64,000 nt of DNA from Armillaria gallica (lineage: Eukaryota > Basidiomycota > Agaricomycetes > Agaricales > Physalacriaceae): NCBI GenBank assembly GCA_037576215.1, contig JBANDB010000005.1, positions 744,001 to 808,000 of the forward strand, given 5' to 3'. Shown here piece by piece: positions 1 to 11,636 of the stretch (positions are counted from its first letter, which is position 1; every line of letters starts with the position of its first letter). Both the position numbers and the translations under genes were made by a program. The notes beneath the pieces were generated by a model that did no database searches, had not been told where the DNA came from, and saw only the letters and a program-made list of their open reading frames with translations.

Positions 1-338
1 AGCTGTCAGAGTAGACACGTTAACTGCAATGTCACCCAAAGACATTGTTCTACTGCCTTACCTCTTGTAGAGCGACCTCTGAAGAGTGGAGTTGTCCATT
101 CAAAGACTCCAGTATCTCTGGCAAGATGAAGGGATCTCCATCTCCAGCACAACCGAAGCTGGTCACTTTCACAGCCAACAGGAAATAGTACATGGAAGAA
201 TCTCGAGCCAGTACGTTCTCCTCAGTCGCTGACTTTGCGACGGGGGCAATTGCAGACGCGATTCTTGTCATCGGACCCTAGTAGTCTTTCAACATTGGAA
301 GCTATCATCAAGAAGCTGAGAGTCTATGCCTAGAAGCA

Positions 339-713
339 TTGGCGACGTGGCTTACCTATTCAATAGATATAGCTGGCCAAGGCGCATTTCTGGGCACCGT
401 CGAAGAAAAGACACCTTCTAGACAAAGGACCATACATGCGTTACCCACTCGGACCAGAAATAAGGGCCCAGAATCAAATTGGATCATCATCCTGTGGGGG
501 AGAAGTCATGAGGGGAAAGATGTACTAGTAGAGTATACGGAAGAGCCTTACATCCATGAGTATGGGACCATTCTTCTACAATTGTACACAGTTGATGGCT
601 CCATTGTCCTGAAGCATCAGAATAATGAGATATTCGCGACGACTTCGACGCCAAATCTACATGGTGAGCTCACATTAGTTGCCTTACCTTGGACCGACGG
701 CTCGGGTGCATAG
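339..713 (+). pseudogene. Uncharacterised ORF fragment in copy A
   Basis: This open frame of about 124 codons is matched in copy C on the minus strand (about 38880-38560). I do not recognise the product. The copies differ by a 2-nt indel at the upstream end of the ORF (ttggcgacgtggc here against ttggcgatggc in copy C). In both copies an in-frame TAG separates this ORF from the upstream open frame that ends in an Ala-Tyr-Ala sequence. The reading frame is therefore interrupted, or an intron remains undetected. The retained acidic and aromatic composition (for example VEYTEEPYIHEYG) looks protein-like. It may be a decayed domain of a larger gene whose start lies beyond position 1. Confidence 0.3.
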
Positions 714-2000
714 GCGAGTCGCGGGGCGAGTCCTCGACGACTTCCAAATCAGGACGGTGAGGACCCTGGTTCGAATCCCAGTCTTGACGAAGAGTAAAAG
801 GCTGTCTTTCGAAACACTAGAAATAACAGGTGATGACCCGCTGGATAAGAATCGGAATAAGTACGAGTAACATCAAGGGAAAATAGTAGACCAACATTCA
901 GATTAAATCATCCATCATGAGGCCATCTCCGTCAGACGGATTGGAACTGGACGTGGACGTATCCCGGGGTAACCTTCATCGAGGATAACCACGCATGCAC
1001 TGGGATGTATTCCTGTTGGCATATCTGAGTCTGAGTTGCCCGGCAAAAGAAGAAGGCATACATCGAAAAAATATATGTACACTCGCGAGGACCGTGCGAT
1101 GGAAACATCAAGGATAGCGGACGCGATGACAACATGTGGCTACAGTCGAGGAGAACGACATTAGGACTACAAATACAACGGACTGATGAGCCTATTGTAC
1201 GATTTCTGGACAAGTAAGAGCGACGCACGAATTGGGCTTCGCCGATTCCATGAGTATCGACTCAACGGACGAGGACCTTCACAGCGCGACCAAGACGAAG
1301 ACAAATGAGGGGACACCTAAAATATTAAATATTATCAGAACGACCATTCGTCTATCCAGGACATAGAAACGCACCATGCCTCTTGGTCCTACTATCCATC
1401 TCCGTCCTCGTATACCCCAATATTCACAAATTCACAAATTCACTGCAATGTTGTCGATATGAGCAAAAGCCTACGAGGAGGATAAGGAAGCGACCACTCG
1501 CCAGCGTCAAATCCAGCGTCTCGACCCTGTGAGTCGATTCTCCACAAGAAAACTTGACATGATTACCATCCCAGACAAGAACAGCTGAAGCGAGCGCCCT
1601 AACGCTGAATTTTGATGGGTGCCGGTGACAAGAGAAGAAGACCGTGGGAATGTTATCTCTCGGCTACATTTGGTGCCCAAAATCATTAACTCCCCTAAAT
1701 CCGCGGCTCGGGGAGATAAGGAATTTGATGCCATATCTGATCCCGCCATCACTTTCTCACGCCTTCCCCCTTGCCTGATCACCGTGACCCTCAAGCATGG
1801 GTAGCCTCAGCAGTAAGTACGCCTTCAAACTTACATTCAGATATTGTCATTTTACGATCCACTTAGATACTTGACATCACGTCCGCACTACATTTTCCTG
1901 GTCGGGGGCAGAACGGCCTACTGCGACTGACCTTGGCGTTCATGCCTAAATTGGGCTGGTCCATTCGCTGAACACAAATCAATGTTGTACTCGCAGTCCC
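712..2000 (+). repeat. R repeat copy 1 (R1)
   Basis: This copy of the R family is embedded in segmental copy A. Its 5' part (about 712-790) contains ggttcgaatcc, which matches the tRNA B-box consensus. The core includes a stretch reading GNVISRL..VPKIINS in the plus frame, and a minus-strand open frame of about 98 codons present in all copies. It shares the alternative 5' end with R5 and R6, unlike R2-R4. Confidence 0.85.
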
Positions 2001-4606
2001 TCGAGAGGCAAGCTGCCTTCCGTCGGAAAATCAACCCTACCGAACAATGAACCGAAGAAGATCGCGTACTCTTTCGCAGTCTTAGTTACGTAAATCACAG
2101 CTGCCCAAGTTCTTTAGACTTTGATGCTCACGAGAAGATTATAGGTACAACAATATAATGTTCTTGGTGCAACTCAGTGAATTCCTGTCCTTATCAGCAA
2201 CCAATTCCTCGATCGTCTAGCGAGTCTACAGATCGCCTTGACATGTCTCTTTCGCTCCAGATGCCAGATGGGTTAGCAGAAGGTCTACGACCCTCTCACG
2301 CACTCTCAACACCATGTCTCCGAGCCACCTGATGTGGTGTTGAATTTTCTTTCCCTCGTTCCTAGATATTGTCGTTGTCTCTGTCTATGCTCTCTCTATC
2401 CCTTGTTTCTCGCACTCATTCTCCTCGTTCTCCATCCGGGCTTTCAAGCGACCTTTGCCTTGTTCTTCGCGCTTGTCGATGCCCTGGGTGCTTACTGAGA
2501 GTAGAGTCCATCATACAGCTGGCGCTTTCCTCCATATTACGTTTCGTCTTGCATATTCATCGAGGCAGCGCCATAGCGGCGTAAATGTCGACCCAGGTCC
2601 TCCATTCTGTCAAGTCATCGTCAATTGGCGCACGTCACAGGGTACTAGCAAACATCTTCAAGCTCGCCGGCTTCTTCGGAAAGCTCTGCTCTGCATATGC
2701 GAGTCCGATCCTTCCGACTCTCAGCGAGTCGAAGGAGAGTCAATATGACAATGATGCTGCTCTCTGCCCTCTTGTTCTTTTTGCAGGTCTCTTTTCACTT
2801 GCCAATTTATTGAGAAACAGCCACTCTTTGGTGAAGGACTGACCCAAACCCAATGCACAAGTGGCCAAATTTCATTGTCGAAACAATCCCCCGTCCATAT
2901 GCCTACCAGGTATGATCGTCGGGCACTCATCCGCTAGCGATATGGTACGATTTCTGCAATTTTAAGTGTGGATATTACTCTTTCGTAAGGTTGGATGGCA
3001 AAAGTCCGAGTCTGTCAGCAGGATAGAACTCTGCACGGAATGGGACTATCAAGGCCGTTCAGGAAGTATAGCATTTCCGACCGAGACGAGCAGATGCATG
3101 GATGTACTTGTACTCAGTGAATAAGCGAAAGGCAACGTTCCAACCTGTTGAATATCGGTCATTGGTGAGCCAAACTCTTTCTTTCCTTTCGACACAGTAC
3201 TAACTAATGTCCAGTTCCGTTAGGTCTATAGCTAACCTGATACTTTTTCGGGTCGCATCAACAAAGGTTGCAAAACAACATGCACACTGCTATTTCTATC
3301 CTTCAGTTTTGTTCTATATACACAAATTTCAAAAAAGGAGAAAGCCGTGTGATGTGGCATTCAACTACCGTTTTCCATTAAACATCAAAGTGTTCGATCG
3401 GAAGTCCTGGCTCTTTGCGATATAAACTCAGTATATGATGCTGGAATCTCACAGAACTCATCTGGCATCTCCTGTTTTGTCCCCACTCTAGGTATGTAAG
3501 TTCCTGGTTCATTGGTAACGACTCAAGAGATGACACTACCCCCAGTAGGATCGTCACTCTGATATCAGACAAACCAAAACGGCATCCCGTCGCTTCTTGC
3601 CGCTGCGCCACTGTTAATTGAGTTCCATGATAGCAGTGGTCACATACCGGATGATGATAGTGTCGCCTCTCCATTGTGGCGATGTTGAGGGTCGCGAGTA
3701 CAGATTACCACCATTAAGTCCACCGTTAATGAGTGTTGCTACTCACCTGAGTTGTCGTCTGTTGGCAACTCATCGACAATCAAACGATTTGGCCTGGCAA
3801 GGCATCCAGATTTCGGTACCCTTCGCCGAGAACATTCCAGGACCACTCACGACTTCTTGGGCCGCAAATTACAGCTGAAATGTCATTGGGACCGGGTTAG
3901 GGTGGTGCATCATTGGGATCAGCCATTATGATGGAATCTGAGTAGATAAATAGTGGGAAAGATGAACATTATAAAAGGAAAGAGATGGGACATGCGTCCA
4001 CATGTTGCGGTAGCGGAATTTTAACGTGTAAGGCTCGTCGGGCGCTTCTTCTCTGGAAAGACTTCTAATGTGACAGCCTCTGAGAGAACAAGATCTACAA
4101 AGTCAACGATGTACGCCTCCGACTTCATATACACACCAGTTACAGCTATGCAAGCCGTATAGTCCTTGCCATGAGTAACAGTTCATTGAGGTGAAGACAC
4201 ACATGCACCAGTCATTGAATGAACTGCATAGATTTGTCGACACAAGGAAACATCATAACATGCGTTATCAATACTGTGCAAGGCCAGTACTTCCTGCCGC
4301 TTCCGGCATGAAGAATGAGAAAACTAGATCTGATTCTTTCATGTGAATATGTAAACAAAATATCCCTTGCTACACTTAAAGCGTGAGTGAATGGTCGACA
4401 CTCGACACGAACTTAACTTTAGGGCGAACTCATAGGCGTAACTTGGTGCCAGATCTGCCGGTAAATCGAGGTGATCCTCGAGGGATACTTTTTTCCGTTG
4501 GTCTAAACGTGTTGCTTGGGTACCCCTGCGATCAGTATACATGCCAGGAGGCGTTGATGCCCAATGGTCTGTATTCGTACCAGGAGGTGTTCGTTCCTGA
4601 GGGATG

Positions 4607-5188
4607 CTAAACATATCCTGAAGTACAGATCTCTCGCGCTTCCACGTAGTTACGAGGGACGCTATACACTGATGATCCAATGGAGCGCGTCACAGGAGGC
4701 GTGCCCACAAGTGAGGAGACTGAACCTAGAAGATTTCCGTAAATACGGTCCTGTTTTGCAGACAATGAAATACCGCATAACGCCGAGGCAGGCTGGAAGA
4801 GTCGTAAAAAATAGGTTAATTCTGATAGCTCGTTAGCCTTGCTTTCAAAGGTTACAAAATATCTCCTACCTGGTGTCGATGCTCCATCCGGATTGAGGAC
4901 ATTAAAAAAAGCCAGCCAGTTAAAGGGAACTACCAAATTTGAGATCCCAGAAACTGAAGAGAGCCAGACGGTGAGTGACGGCACGAGGTATATTTCCTCA
5001 TAAATGAAGGTAACACACGTTTGTCGGCGAATTCGAAAAAATCGGTACAGGATCCATCCATCCGTCATGCTCAGAACATCGCTGGCAGCATCCTTGAGTA
5101 TCATTGATTTGACGACAGTCGACATCTGTGAAGTGCAAAAATCACCAGAAAGTCCGTCCAGGACATGGTAATGCACTGACAGTGGCAT
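4607..5188 (-). CDS. Hypothetical protein, possibly with an intron near the 3' end
   Basis: This is a 193-codon ATG-initiated open frame in single-copy DNA between copy A and the diverged R relative. I do not recognise a family. The middle is hydrophobic and aromatic (about residues 65-100), which could be one or two membrane segments. A plausible intron starts at gtaggag and ends at ctcttccag in the second half; splicing it would change the C-terminus. The ORF starts just where the diverged R relative begins, so the two might share a divergent promoter. Length and isolation make it worth listing, but there is no domain support and it may not be a gene. Confidence 0.3.
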   Translation of the reverse strand: MPLSVHYHVLDGLSGDFCTSQMSTVVKSMILKDAASDVLSMTDGWILYRFFRIRRQTCVTFIYEEIYLVPSLTVWLSSVSGISNLVVPFNWLAFFNVLNPDGASTPGRRYFVTFESKANELSELTYFLRLFQPASALCGISLSAKQDRIYGNLLGSVSSLVGTPPVTRSIGSSVYSVPRNYVEAREICTSGYV

Positions 5189-5650
5189 GGCTCTTCATCA
5201 TCCCTCTCTTATAGTCCATCCCCGTCCATACATTCACTATTCACTGAAATTTCCAAGTCAGTAGGAGCCTCAAGTCAGGCGCACAACCATTTGCCTTATA
5301 CACGTCAAAACCAGCACATTATCCACAAGAATGACAAGAACAAATCAAGTTTAGCGAACAACTGAAGCGCAGAACTTCAGTGCTAATGAATGGAGAGGAA
5401 ACCCGTGGAAATGTTATCTCTCGGCTACTTTCGGTGCCCAAAATCCTTAACTCCTACATCCGCGGCTCGGGAGATAACAAATTTAATACTCTATCTGGCT
5501 CTCGCCATCATTTCCTTACGCTTTTCCGCCTTGCTCGCTTGCTGCCAGTGAGCTTCAGCACCCAGCGCCAGCAGTAAGTACTACTTAGGGTGCCTTCAGA
5601 CTTGCGCCATTTGTACGTCGCAGTCTATATCATTATTCTCGTTTGCACCT
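5185..5650 (+). repeat. Diverged relative of the R repeat (R7)
   Basis: The stretch aligns to the 3' half of R with many substitutions. Both encode GNVISRL, then VPKI(L/I)NS, then a GD.(K/E)F motif and SRHHFLT in the same frame. Between these motifs the DNA has a 1-nt and other gaps that sum to 3 nt, so the frame is regained. From about 5364 it reads EQLKRRTSVLMNGEE into the shared segment. The open frame ends at 5577 near a possible donor (gtaagt). It is either an older family member or the source gene fragment. Confidence 0.55.
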
Positions 5651-6066
5651 ACCTTTTGCGTGCGCTTGATGTTCTCCAAATGGCGGGCCCTCTTTGGTCA
5701 AGAACTCAAGTCAAACTTGTGGGCATGCAGGCTAAAATAATCCTCATTCTTACCACATCATTCTCGACCAGCCGTCCCCTAGACAATAGTCTCTGGTCAG
5801 TTTTGTTGCTAATTGCAGGGACTCTACTCTTCACATTAGCCTTCCATCGTTAGCGTCCACCTCATGACATCCTACATTTTTACTGCTTTCTGGATCAGAT
5901 CCTACCATAAACTTCATGCCGCCGTACTTAGTCAATCAGCAGTGCACTGTCTCCGCCCGTTCATGTGGACAGCACCCATATTGCTAGCCTTCGTACCTCA
6001 CTGATGTTCACATGTAGATGCCTCAGGTACTGCGATCGTTTGCGCAAGCTGCCTTTCTTGAAGTCT

Positions 6067-6357
6067 TCATTTTTCTCCGATATCTCTCTGGATATTGTTG
6101 CAGTTAAATGATGAGGGATCATACCTGTTTTGCGAATGCATAAGTACCGGGCTCGTTGCTTCTATGATCCGCTGCTCATTGTCCGTTAGTTTATACCATC
6201 CAGTATGTATAACAAGTCCGCACCTATTTAATTGCGTACGTCTCTTCAGGAAGCGGTCATGACTCAAGTACTCAAATTCGAACCAGAGTCCATCCAGATT
6301 TAGAAGTTGCTGAGGACTCGCCCAGCGACTCTCTTCTCCAGACGAATTCGCGCGCAT
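6067..6357 (-). CDS. Small hypothetical ORF
   Basis: This 96-codon ATG-initiated open frame lies downstream of the membrane-protein gene on the same strand. No family is recognised. The sequence is rich in charged and aromatic residues (LDGLWFEFEYLSHDRFLKR) and looks protein-like. A 37-bp candidate intron (6088-6124, GT..AG) would keep the frame and give a different, longer C-terminus rich in Lys and Arg, but it is shorter than normal for these fungi. It could be the last exons of a gene whose upstream exons I did not find. Confidence 0.25.
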   Translation of the reverse strand: MRANSSGEESRWASPQQLLNLDGLWFEFEYLSHDRFLKRRTQLNRCGLVIHTGWYKLTDNEQRIIEATSPVLMHSQNRYDPSSFNCNNIQRDIGEK

Positions 6358-6722
6358 TCAGAGTCTACGCGGTGTTGTGTTCATGGGTGGTCGCTGTTCG
6401 GAGACCGTACAGTTTGCAAAAGCGAGTCCACAGATCCAAAAGGCTGAATATGATGTACGGAAGGGAGGTATTGTAGTGAACGCAATCAGAGGTAGAAATA
6501 TCAGGAACTATCATAATGGATTAAGCGGAGCCTTCTCAGAATCATCTCCTGATCAGGCGACAAGCATGCAGAGAGGGACAGTCAACACGGTGTACTTATT
6601 GACAGTTGACTTTACATTGCTACAATATTGTTCAAAGAAACTACAAGAGTGGGAGATATCCCTGATCTCCGCACCTACGTTGGAGTTTCAGCCGAGACGT
6701 TGCAATATCTGAGTGTGGGAAC

Positions 6723-7321
6723 CTACAGCGCATCATAGACAAAAAGGAAGTATGTTCCAGCAATCTCGAGCGCAGTTCGCATGCTATTGAAATAAGCAAC
6801 GAAACTCGCTCCACTGATTTGTATCGTGTTCAAAGTTCATGAGCTTGAGCAGGATAGCAGCAGAACTTGTTACTTACATGACCACTCCAGCAACGCCACC
6901 CAAGATTATCGCCCATACCAGGGATACCATGAGATCACCTATGTCGCCGGAGAATGCAGCCCAATACATGTTGGTTTCTGTTTTGTTCAAGTCGAGGGAT
7001 GCGATGAAAGGAAGAATCTCCTCAAGGTATTCAAAGGGAATGTATACATTCTTTCCCTCGTAACCTTCCAGAGTCATGGTGAGCCGCGTAATCCTTTCAA
7101 AACAAGAATCAATGTCGCTGCCCAGAATTTCGGCGCAGACCTGGAAGCAACACCATAAATGATTTAAGGAGTGCGATACTGACGACCGGGCTCACCCTCT
7201 TTGGCAAAGCCAAGAGTCTATCGCCTCGTTTTACAACGATGTAGCCTTGATCCGTCAGGCTACCATTCGAGGCATGGGCAACAATGGAATATCTAGGAGG
7301 TGCATTAAGCGAGTGGTCCAT
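6723..7321 (-). CDS. Small predicted membrane protein, three exons
   Basis: Exons at 7196-7321, 6878-7140 and 6723-6783 join in frame across GT..AG introns of 55 and 94 bp, giving 149 aa. The start is the ATG at 7321 (MDHSLNAPPR). The first ~110 residues are soluble-looking, with a conserved-looking YIPFEYLEEILPF stretch. They are followed by a hydrophobic segment (DLMVSLVWAIILGGVAGVV) and a second short hydrophobic end (IAGTYFLFVYDAL). That suggests one or two transmembrane helices near the C-terminus. I do not recognise the family and assign no function. Splice-site quality and frame continuity are good evidence that it is a real gene. An alternative upstream in-frame ATG at 7375 would add 18 residues. 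Confidence 0.65.
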
Positions 7322-7554
7322 TTGATGCAGGGGATGGGGATTAGTGGCGATGAATGAGGGAAAAGTATAATACATCTGGCAGCTTTACATAAGAAAGGAA
7401 AGGCACAAACAAAGACCAGGAAATAACAAGCTGGCATCATTGTGTTACTGTTGCAGTAGAGATAGAAAAAGGGAATTGAAAGAGATACTAAGTAGTTTTT
7501 ATTTTAATTAGGCATGGAGGCTTCAAACACACGAGCCATCCAATTTCGGCTGAA

Positions 7555-8905
7555 TCGAAATAGAAAGTATAGTAGAATTGTATGTCACAGTAAATGAGAA
7601 AAGGAATGAAACTCGCATGGAAAATAAGCTAGATCATCTGTAGATGGAGATACGAACTCGACAACACAAGGTATTTGGTAGACATTCACTGTTCGTAACA
7701 AGAAATCGGCGTCAAGCACAGGGAAAACCTTTATGTGCGCAGAAGGGTGCAGACAACAGAAGCAAGTCGTGGGGCGAGTCCTTGAGCAACTTCCGGGGAA
7801 AACCCTACCACCAGTAAAAGGCTGTCCTTCGAAGCGCTGTAAATAACAGGTGATAACCTGCTAGGTAAGAAGCGGAATCAGTACGAGTAACGTCAAGGGA
7901 AAATAGTAGACCAACGTTTAGATTAAATGATCCATTATGAGGTCATCTCCGTCAGACGAATCGTAACTGAACGTGGACACGTCCCGGGGTAACCTTCATC
8001 GAGGATAACCATGCATGCACTGGGATGTATTCCTGTTGGCATATCTGAGTCTGAGTTGCCCGGCAAAAGAAGAAGGCATACATCGAAAAAATATATGTAC
8101 ACTCGCGAGGACCGTGCGATGGAAACATCAAGGATAGCGGACGCGATGACAACATGCGGCTACAGTCGAGGAGAACGACATTAGGACTACAAATACAATG
8201 GACTGATGAGCCTATTGTACGATTTCTGAACAAGTAAGAGCGACGCACGAATTGGGCTTCGCCGATTCCGTGAGTATCGACTCGACGGACGAGGACCTTC
8301 ACAGCGTGACCAAGACGAAGACAAATGAGGGGACACCTAGAATATTAAATATTATCAGAACGACCATTCGTCTATCCAGGACATAGAAACGCACCATGCC
8401 TCTTGGTCCTACTATCCATCTCCATCCTCGTATACTCCGATATTCACAAATTCACAAATTCACTGCAATGTTGTCGATATGAGCAAAAGCCTACGAGGAG
8501 GATAAGGAAGCGACCACTCGCCAGTATCAAATCCAGCGTCTCGACCCTGTGAGTCGATTCTCCACAAGAAAACTTGACATGATTACCATCCCAGACAAGA
8601 GCAGCTGAAGCGAGCGCCTTAGTGCTGAATTTCGATGGGTGCCAGTGACAAGAGAAGAAGACCGTGGGAATGTTATCTCTCGGCTACATTTGGTGCCCAA
8701 AATCATTAACTCCCCTAAATCCGCGGCTCGGGGAGATAAGGAATTTGATGCCATATCTGATTCCCGCCATCACTTCCTCACGCCTTCTCCCCTTGCCTCA
8801 CCCACTGTGTCCGTTAAGTGTTGGATTGTTCCTTGTAGCCTCAGCGATGAGTACGTCTTCAATTTTGCATTCAGTGTTGTCATTTTACGGCCCACTTAGA
8901 TACTT
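7555..8905 (+). repeat. R repeat copy 2 (R2)
   Basis: This forward copy of R shares an extra ~200 bp of upstream sequence with R4 (7555-7790 against 23925-24170). It lacks the short B-box-containing insert found in R1, R5 and R6. The 3' end is lost shortly after the conserved ...cccacttagatactt sequence, where unique DNA leading to the F-box gene begins. Confidence 0.85.
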
Positions 8906-9242
8906 AGAGAGTTATGAAATTGAGCGTCGATTGCGCGTCATAAGGTCAGTTCGACTTGGGTTTGACCATTTGAATTTGTTGGACGGAAATCAATGATCGG
9001 TATACAATCAGAGTGCCAACTCATACTGCGGTAGTGTGGCTTGGCTAGCACAGATACAGTTGTACCTCTGCTTGCGTCATTTTCGATGCTCGATGGCTAA
9101 AGTCAACTTCCCTACGTTACGTCCCCGACTATCGTACTCCATTAAGTGCTCCCACCTCGACGTTTCGGTGTGTGGCGTCACCGTGGGTCATTCCAAGCTT
9201 TGCTTTGTTGGTTCTTTTTAGGAAACTCTTTCATGCAGAGTG

Positions 9243-9248
9243 TATAAA
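9243..9248 (+). promoter_or_regulatory. Candidate TATA box of the F-box gene
   Basis: TATAAA lies 45-50 bp upstream of the ATG at 9293, a common spacing for fungal core promoters with a short 5' leader. Only sequence and position support it. Confidence 0.4.
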
Positions 9249-9292
9249 TGTCTTAATGCCGAAATTATCGAGTGCATTTGTTACCCATCACC

Positions 9293-11636
9293 ATGTCTAC
9301 CTCCCCAAGAAATGCTTCTTTTCAGCCTTCTGGTCTTGAACTCTCTAACAATGAAATACCCACCAACAGTATATCATCGTCTGTTGCAAATGGAGACCAC
9401 TTTTTTCCTCCAAGGCCCATTATGGTGAGTGCTGCTCTGTCTCTCATTCCAATCGTTGCTTACTTATACGTCTTTCAGCCCTCTACTCATCAAGTCTCGG
9501 TACCATCTTTTGTCATACCAATCTTCCTCTTGTTGAACATTTCTTTGTAGTTTCAATCCATGTCTGATCCCTCTTCGCTCCCGGCTGTCGCTTTTCCTTG
9601 CTCTGAGAGGCCGATGCTGCTTGGTCTTTCTACCTCCCCCCATCCAACCGACCACCCTAGGTGCGATAGCTCAGAGGTCACGCGCCACTCGCTATCGTCT
9701 CCTCTCCCGGTACGTTTGTCTATTGATACCTGCAAACCAATTGCTCATCGTCCAGTATTCTTTCCATGTCCAGGTTTGTGTAAAGTGTCGTCTTGACAAA
9801 ATTGTGCCCTACATCCCCAACATCGACGCTGAAGGCATCCTTCGTTCTGGTCCTTCTCCCTCCATCAAGGCACTGGCACCTGCTATCGCTCAAGATATTC
9901 CTCCCCTTCAACTATATCTATCTACCTTAAACCAGCTCTCCAAAGAAATCTCTGACACACGCAATCGGGTCCGACATCTTTGTCCTGTCAACCTTTGTTC
10001 AGAATTTTGTCATGATCACACTGTGCCCTCCACCCCCTGCCCTACTGATGCTGCCCTTTCTCCTGATCCATCGCCATCTATCAAGGGGCTTCCCCTCGCT
10101 ATCGCGCACGATATCATACCCTTTCAAGCGGACCTAGATCAATTATTTCGCGACATTTCTGACAGGTGCAGTCGTGTGCGAAAAGAAATAGAATACCACG
10201 AAGCTGCTCTTGCGCCTATCCAATCCCTTCCTATGGATCTTCTTATTGACATATTTATGTTGGTACCGGTGAATGCCCTGAAGCCCCTATCTTCCCCATG
10301 GATCTTCGGCCAGGTCTGCGTGGCCTGGAGGTCGCTTTCTTTTTCCTCTCCATCCCTCTGGTCGCGAATCATCATTGACGACTTTTACGGACTTCCTGGG
10401 CCCAAAGTTGAGGCTGCCCTCGAGATATACTTGTTTCGTTCCAAGGCTCATCCTCTTTCCTTCTGCCTCGACTCGCTTACCTTTCCCGATCCTGCCGGAG
10501 ACTTCAACCCTATCACCCATCTAAGCATCATTGTGGCCCATGCATCGCGTTGGACTTCTGTCCAGCTTGATGTGACTTCGAGTCAACTTACGAAGCTTTT
10601 GGAAATGATTCATGAGCTGCCGCGCTGTATTCGCATCTTGGAGATATATGTGCACGAGGACCCTTATGATGGGGAGTCATATCTCCCGTACAAGCCGACG
10701 TTTTCCTTGTCGCCCATTGCTCATGGCACCATATATGGCGTGTCCACATCTATGCTCCCCGTCTTTCTTGGCAAGCTCACAACTTTATGCTGTGAGCTGA
10801 AGGAACCCTCGGGTTTGACCAAGATATTGGAACAGGCAACAGAGTTAGAGACGCTGCACATTGTTCCTGAACCCAGTGTCGGTTCTAGCGACAGTCTTAA
10901 GTCCTATGGGCCAACCGTGTATCATCCAATTCTACGTCGTCTTACCATTTTTGTCTATCAGACACAAAGATATGTTTTTCCAGTGGTCCCCATCAGTGTT
11001 GACTCGATTTCTATATCAGGATTACGTGAGCTTGAACTTATCACGCATGACATACCCGGGATTGCGTTCATGCCTCTGTTTGATTCAGAAGATATGGCCC
11101 GTATTCATTGCCTGTTACAGCGATCAGGGTGTGCGCTGGACATCTTGCACATCCATTCCCCCCTCCCGTGGAGCGATGTTTTGCCTATCCTTGCAGCACA
11201 ATGGCAGTCGCTGATGACCTTACATCTGTTTGTTAACACAGACATCGCACTACAATTGTTTCGTGCTTTGAGTGCAGAAAGTAACACACCACGAAGACCC
11301 GCTGCAATAGACACTATTCTATTACCGAATCTGCAGCACTTGACTCTTTCGGAAGAACCTCGCATTGGGACTGATATCGGGATGATGAAATCCATTGGCG
11401 CACTGTATGATGCAATTTTATCACGTTGGGGTCGTCCAGATGTCAAACAGCTCGCCTGTTTGAGGTTGATTCTTGTTGACCAGCCGCTGGAGGCCCTGCG
11501 ACATAACCCCGCCACTGGATTTGGATTGCTACATTTGATCGGGCTAAAGAGCTTCATTTTGAATGTGAATTTCTTAGTTGATGGTGATGATATCCTCGAA
11601 GCAGGGGAATGGCTGGAATTATTAGGCGAGGAATAA
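9293..11636 (+). CDS. F-box domain protein, three exons
   Basis: Exons 9293-9424, 9551-9709 and 9774-11636 are all phase 0 and give about 717 aa. The introns are gtgagt..tttgtag (126 bp) and gtacgt..gtccag (64 bp). An F-box lies at about residues 246-290 (SLPMDLLIDIFMLVP, then CVAWRSLSFSSPSLWSRI). F-box proteins bind Skp1 and recruit substrates to SCF ubiquitin ligases; the long C-terminal part probably forms the substrate-binding surface. The N-terminal ~240 residues contain a tandem module: two stretches both carry PSPSIK, then A(I/P)A.DI, then a DISD..SRVR-like end. Genes of this form are abundant and variable in Agaricomycetes. The open frame in exon 3 is intact. Start choice rests on the in-frame ATG exon and the TATA box at 9243. 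Substrate unknown. Confidence 0.85.

Larger units (their letters stand above)
1..3567 (+). repeat. Segmental duplication copy A, truncated by window edge
   Basis: This segment is matched in inverted orientation by about 35735-39214 (copy C), with only scattered substitutions and small indels. It carries, in order, part of an uncharacterised gene (about 60-713), repeat R1 (about 712-2000) and a stretch also found in copy B (2545-3567 matches 11876-12925). Homology stops abruptly after position 3567, where copies B and C instead continue into a coiled-coil gene. The unit must extend left of the window. It is a duplicated genomic segment rather than an obvious transposon, because I see no transposase or terminal repeats. 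Confidence 0.85.

Noticed and set aside
735..795. A functional tRNA gene in the R1 flank
   Set aside because: Only the B-box-like word matches. I could not fold an anticodon stem and acceptor stem around it.
932..1228. Minus-strand ORF of ~98-116 codons present in every R copy
   Set aside because: It is conserved only because the copies are nearly identical at DNA level. There is no domain, and the diverged relative does not preserve it.
9660..9700. tRNA-like A-box (tagctcagaggtcacg)
   Set aside because: It lies inside coding exon 2 of the F-box gene and has no B box or acceptor stem at the required distance.
10139..10520. Minus-strand ORFs within the F-box exon
   Set aside because: They are shadows of a strongly supported coding exon on the plus strand.
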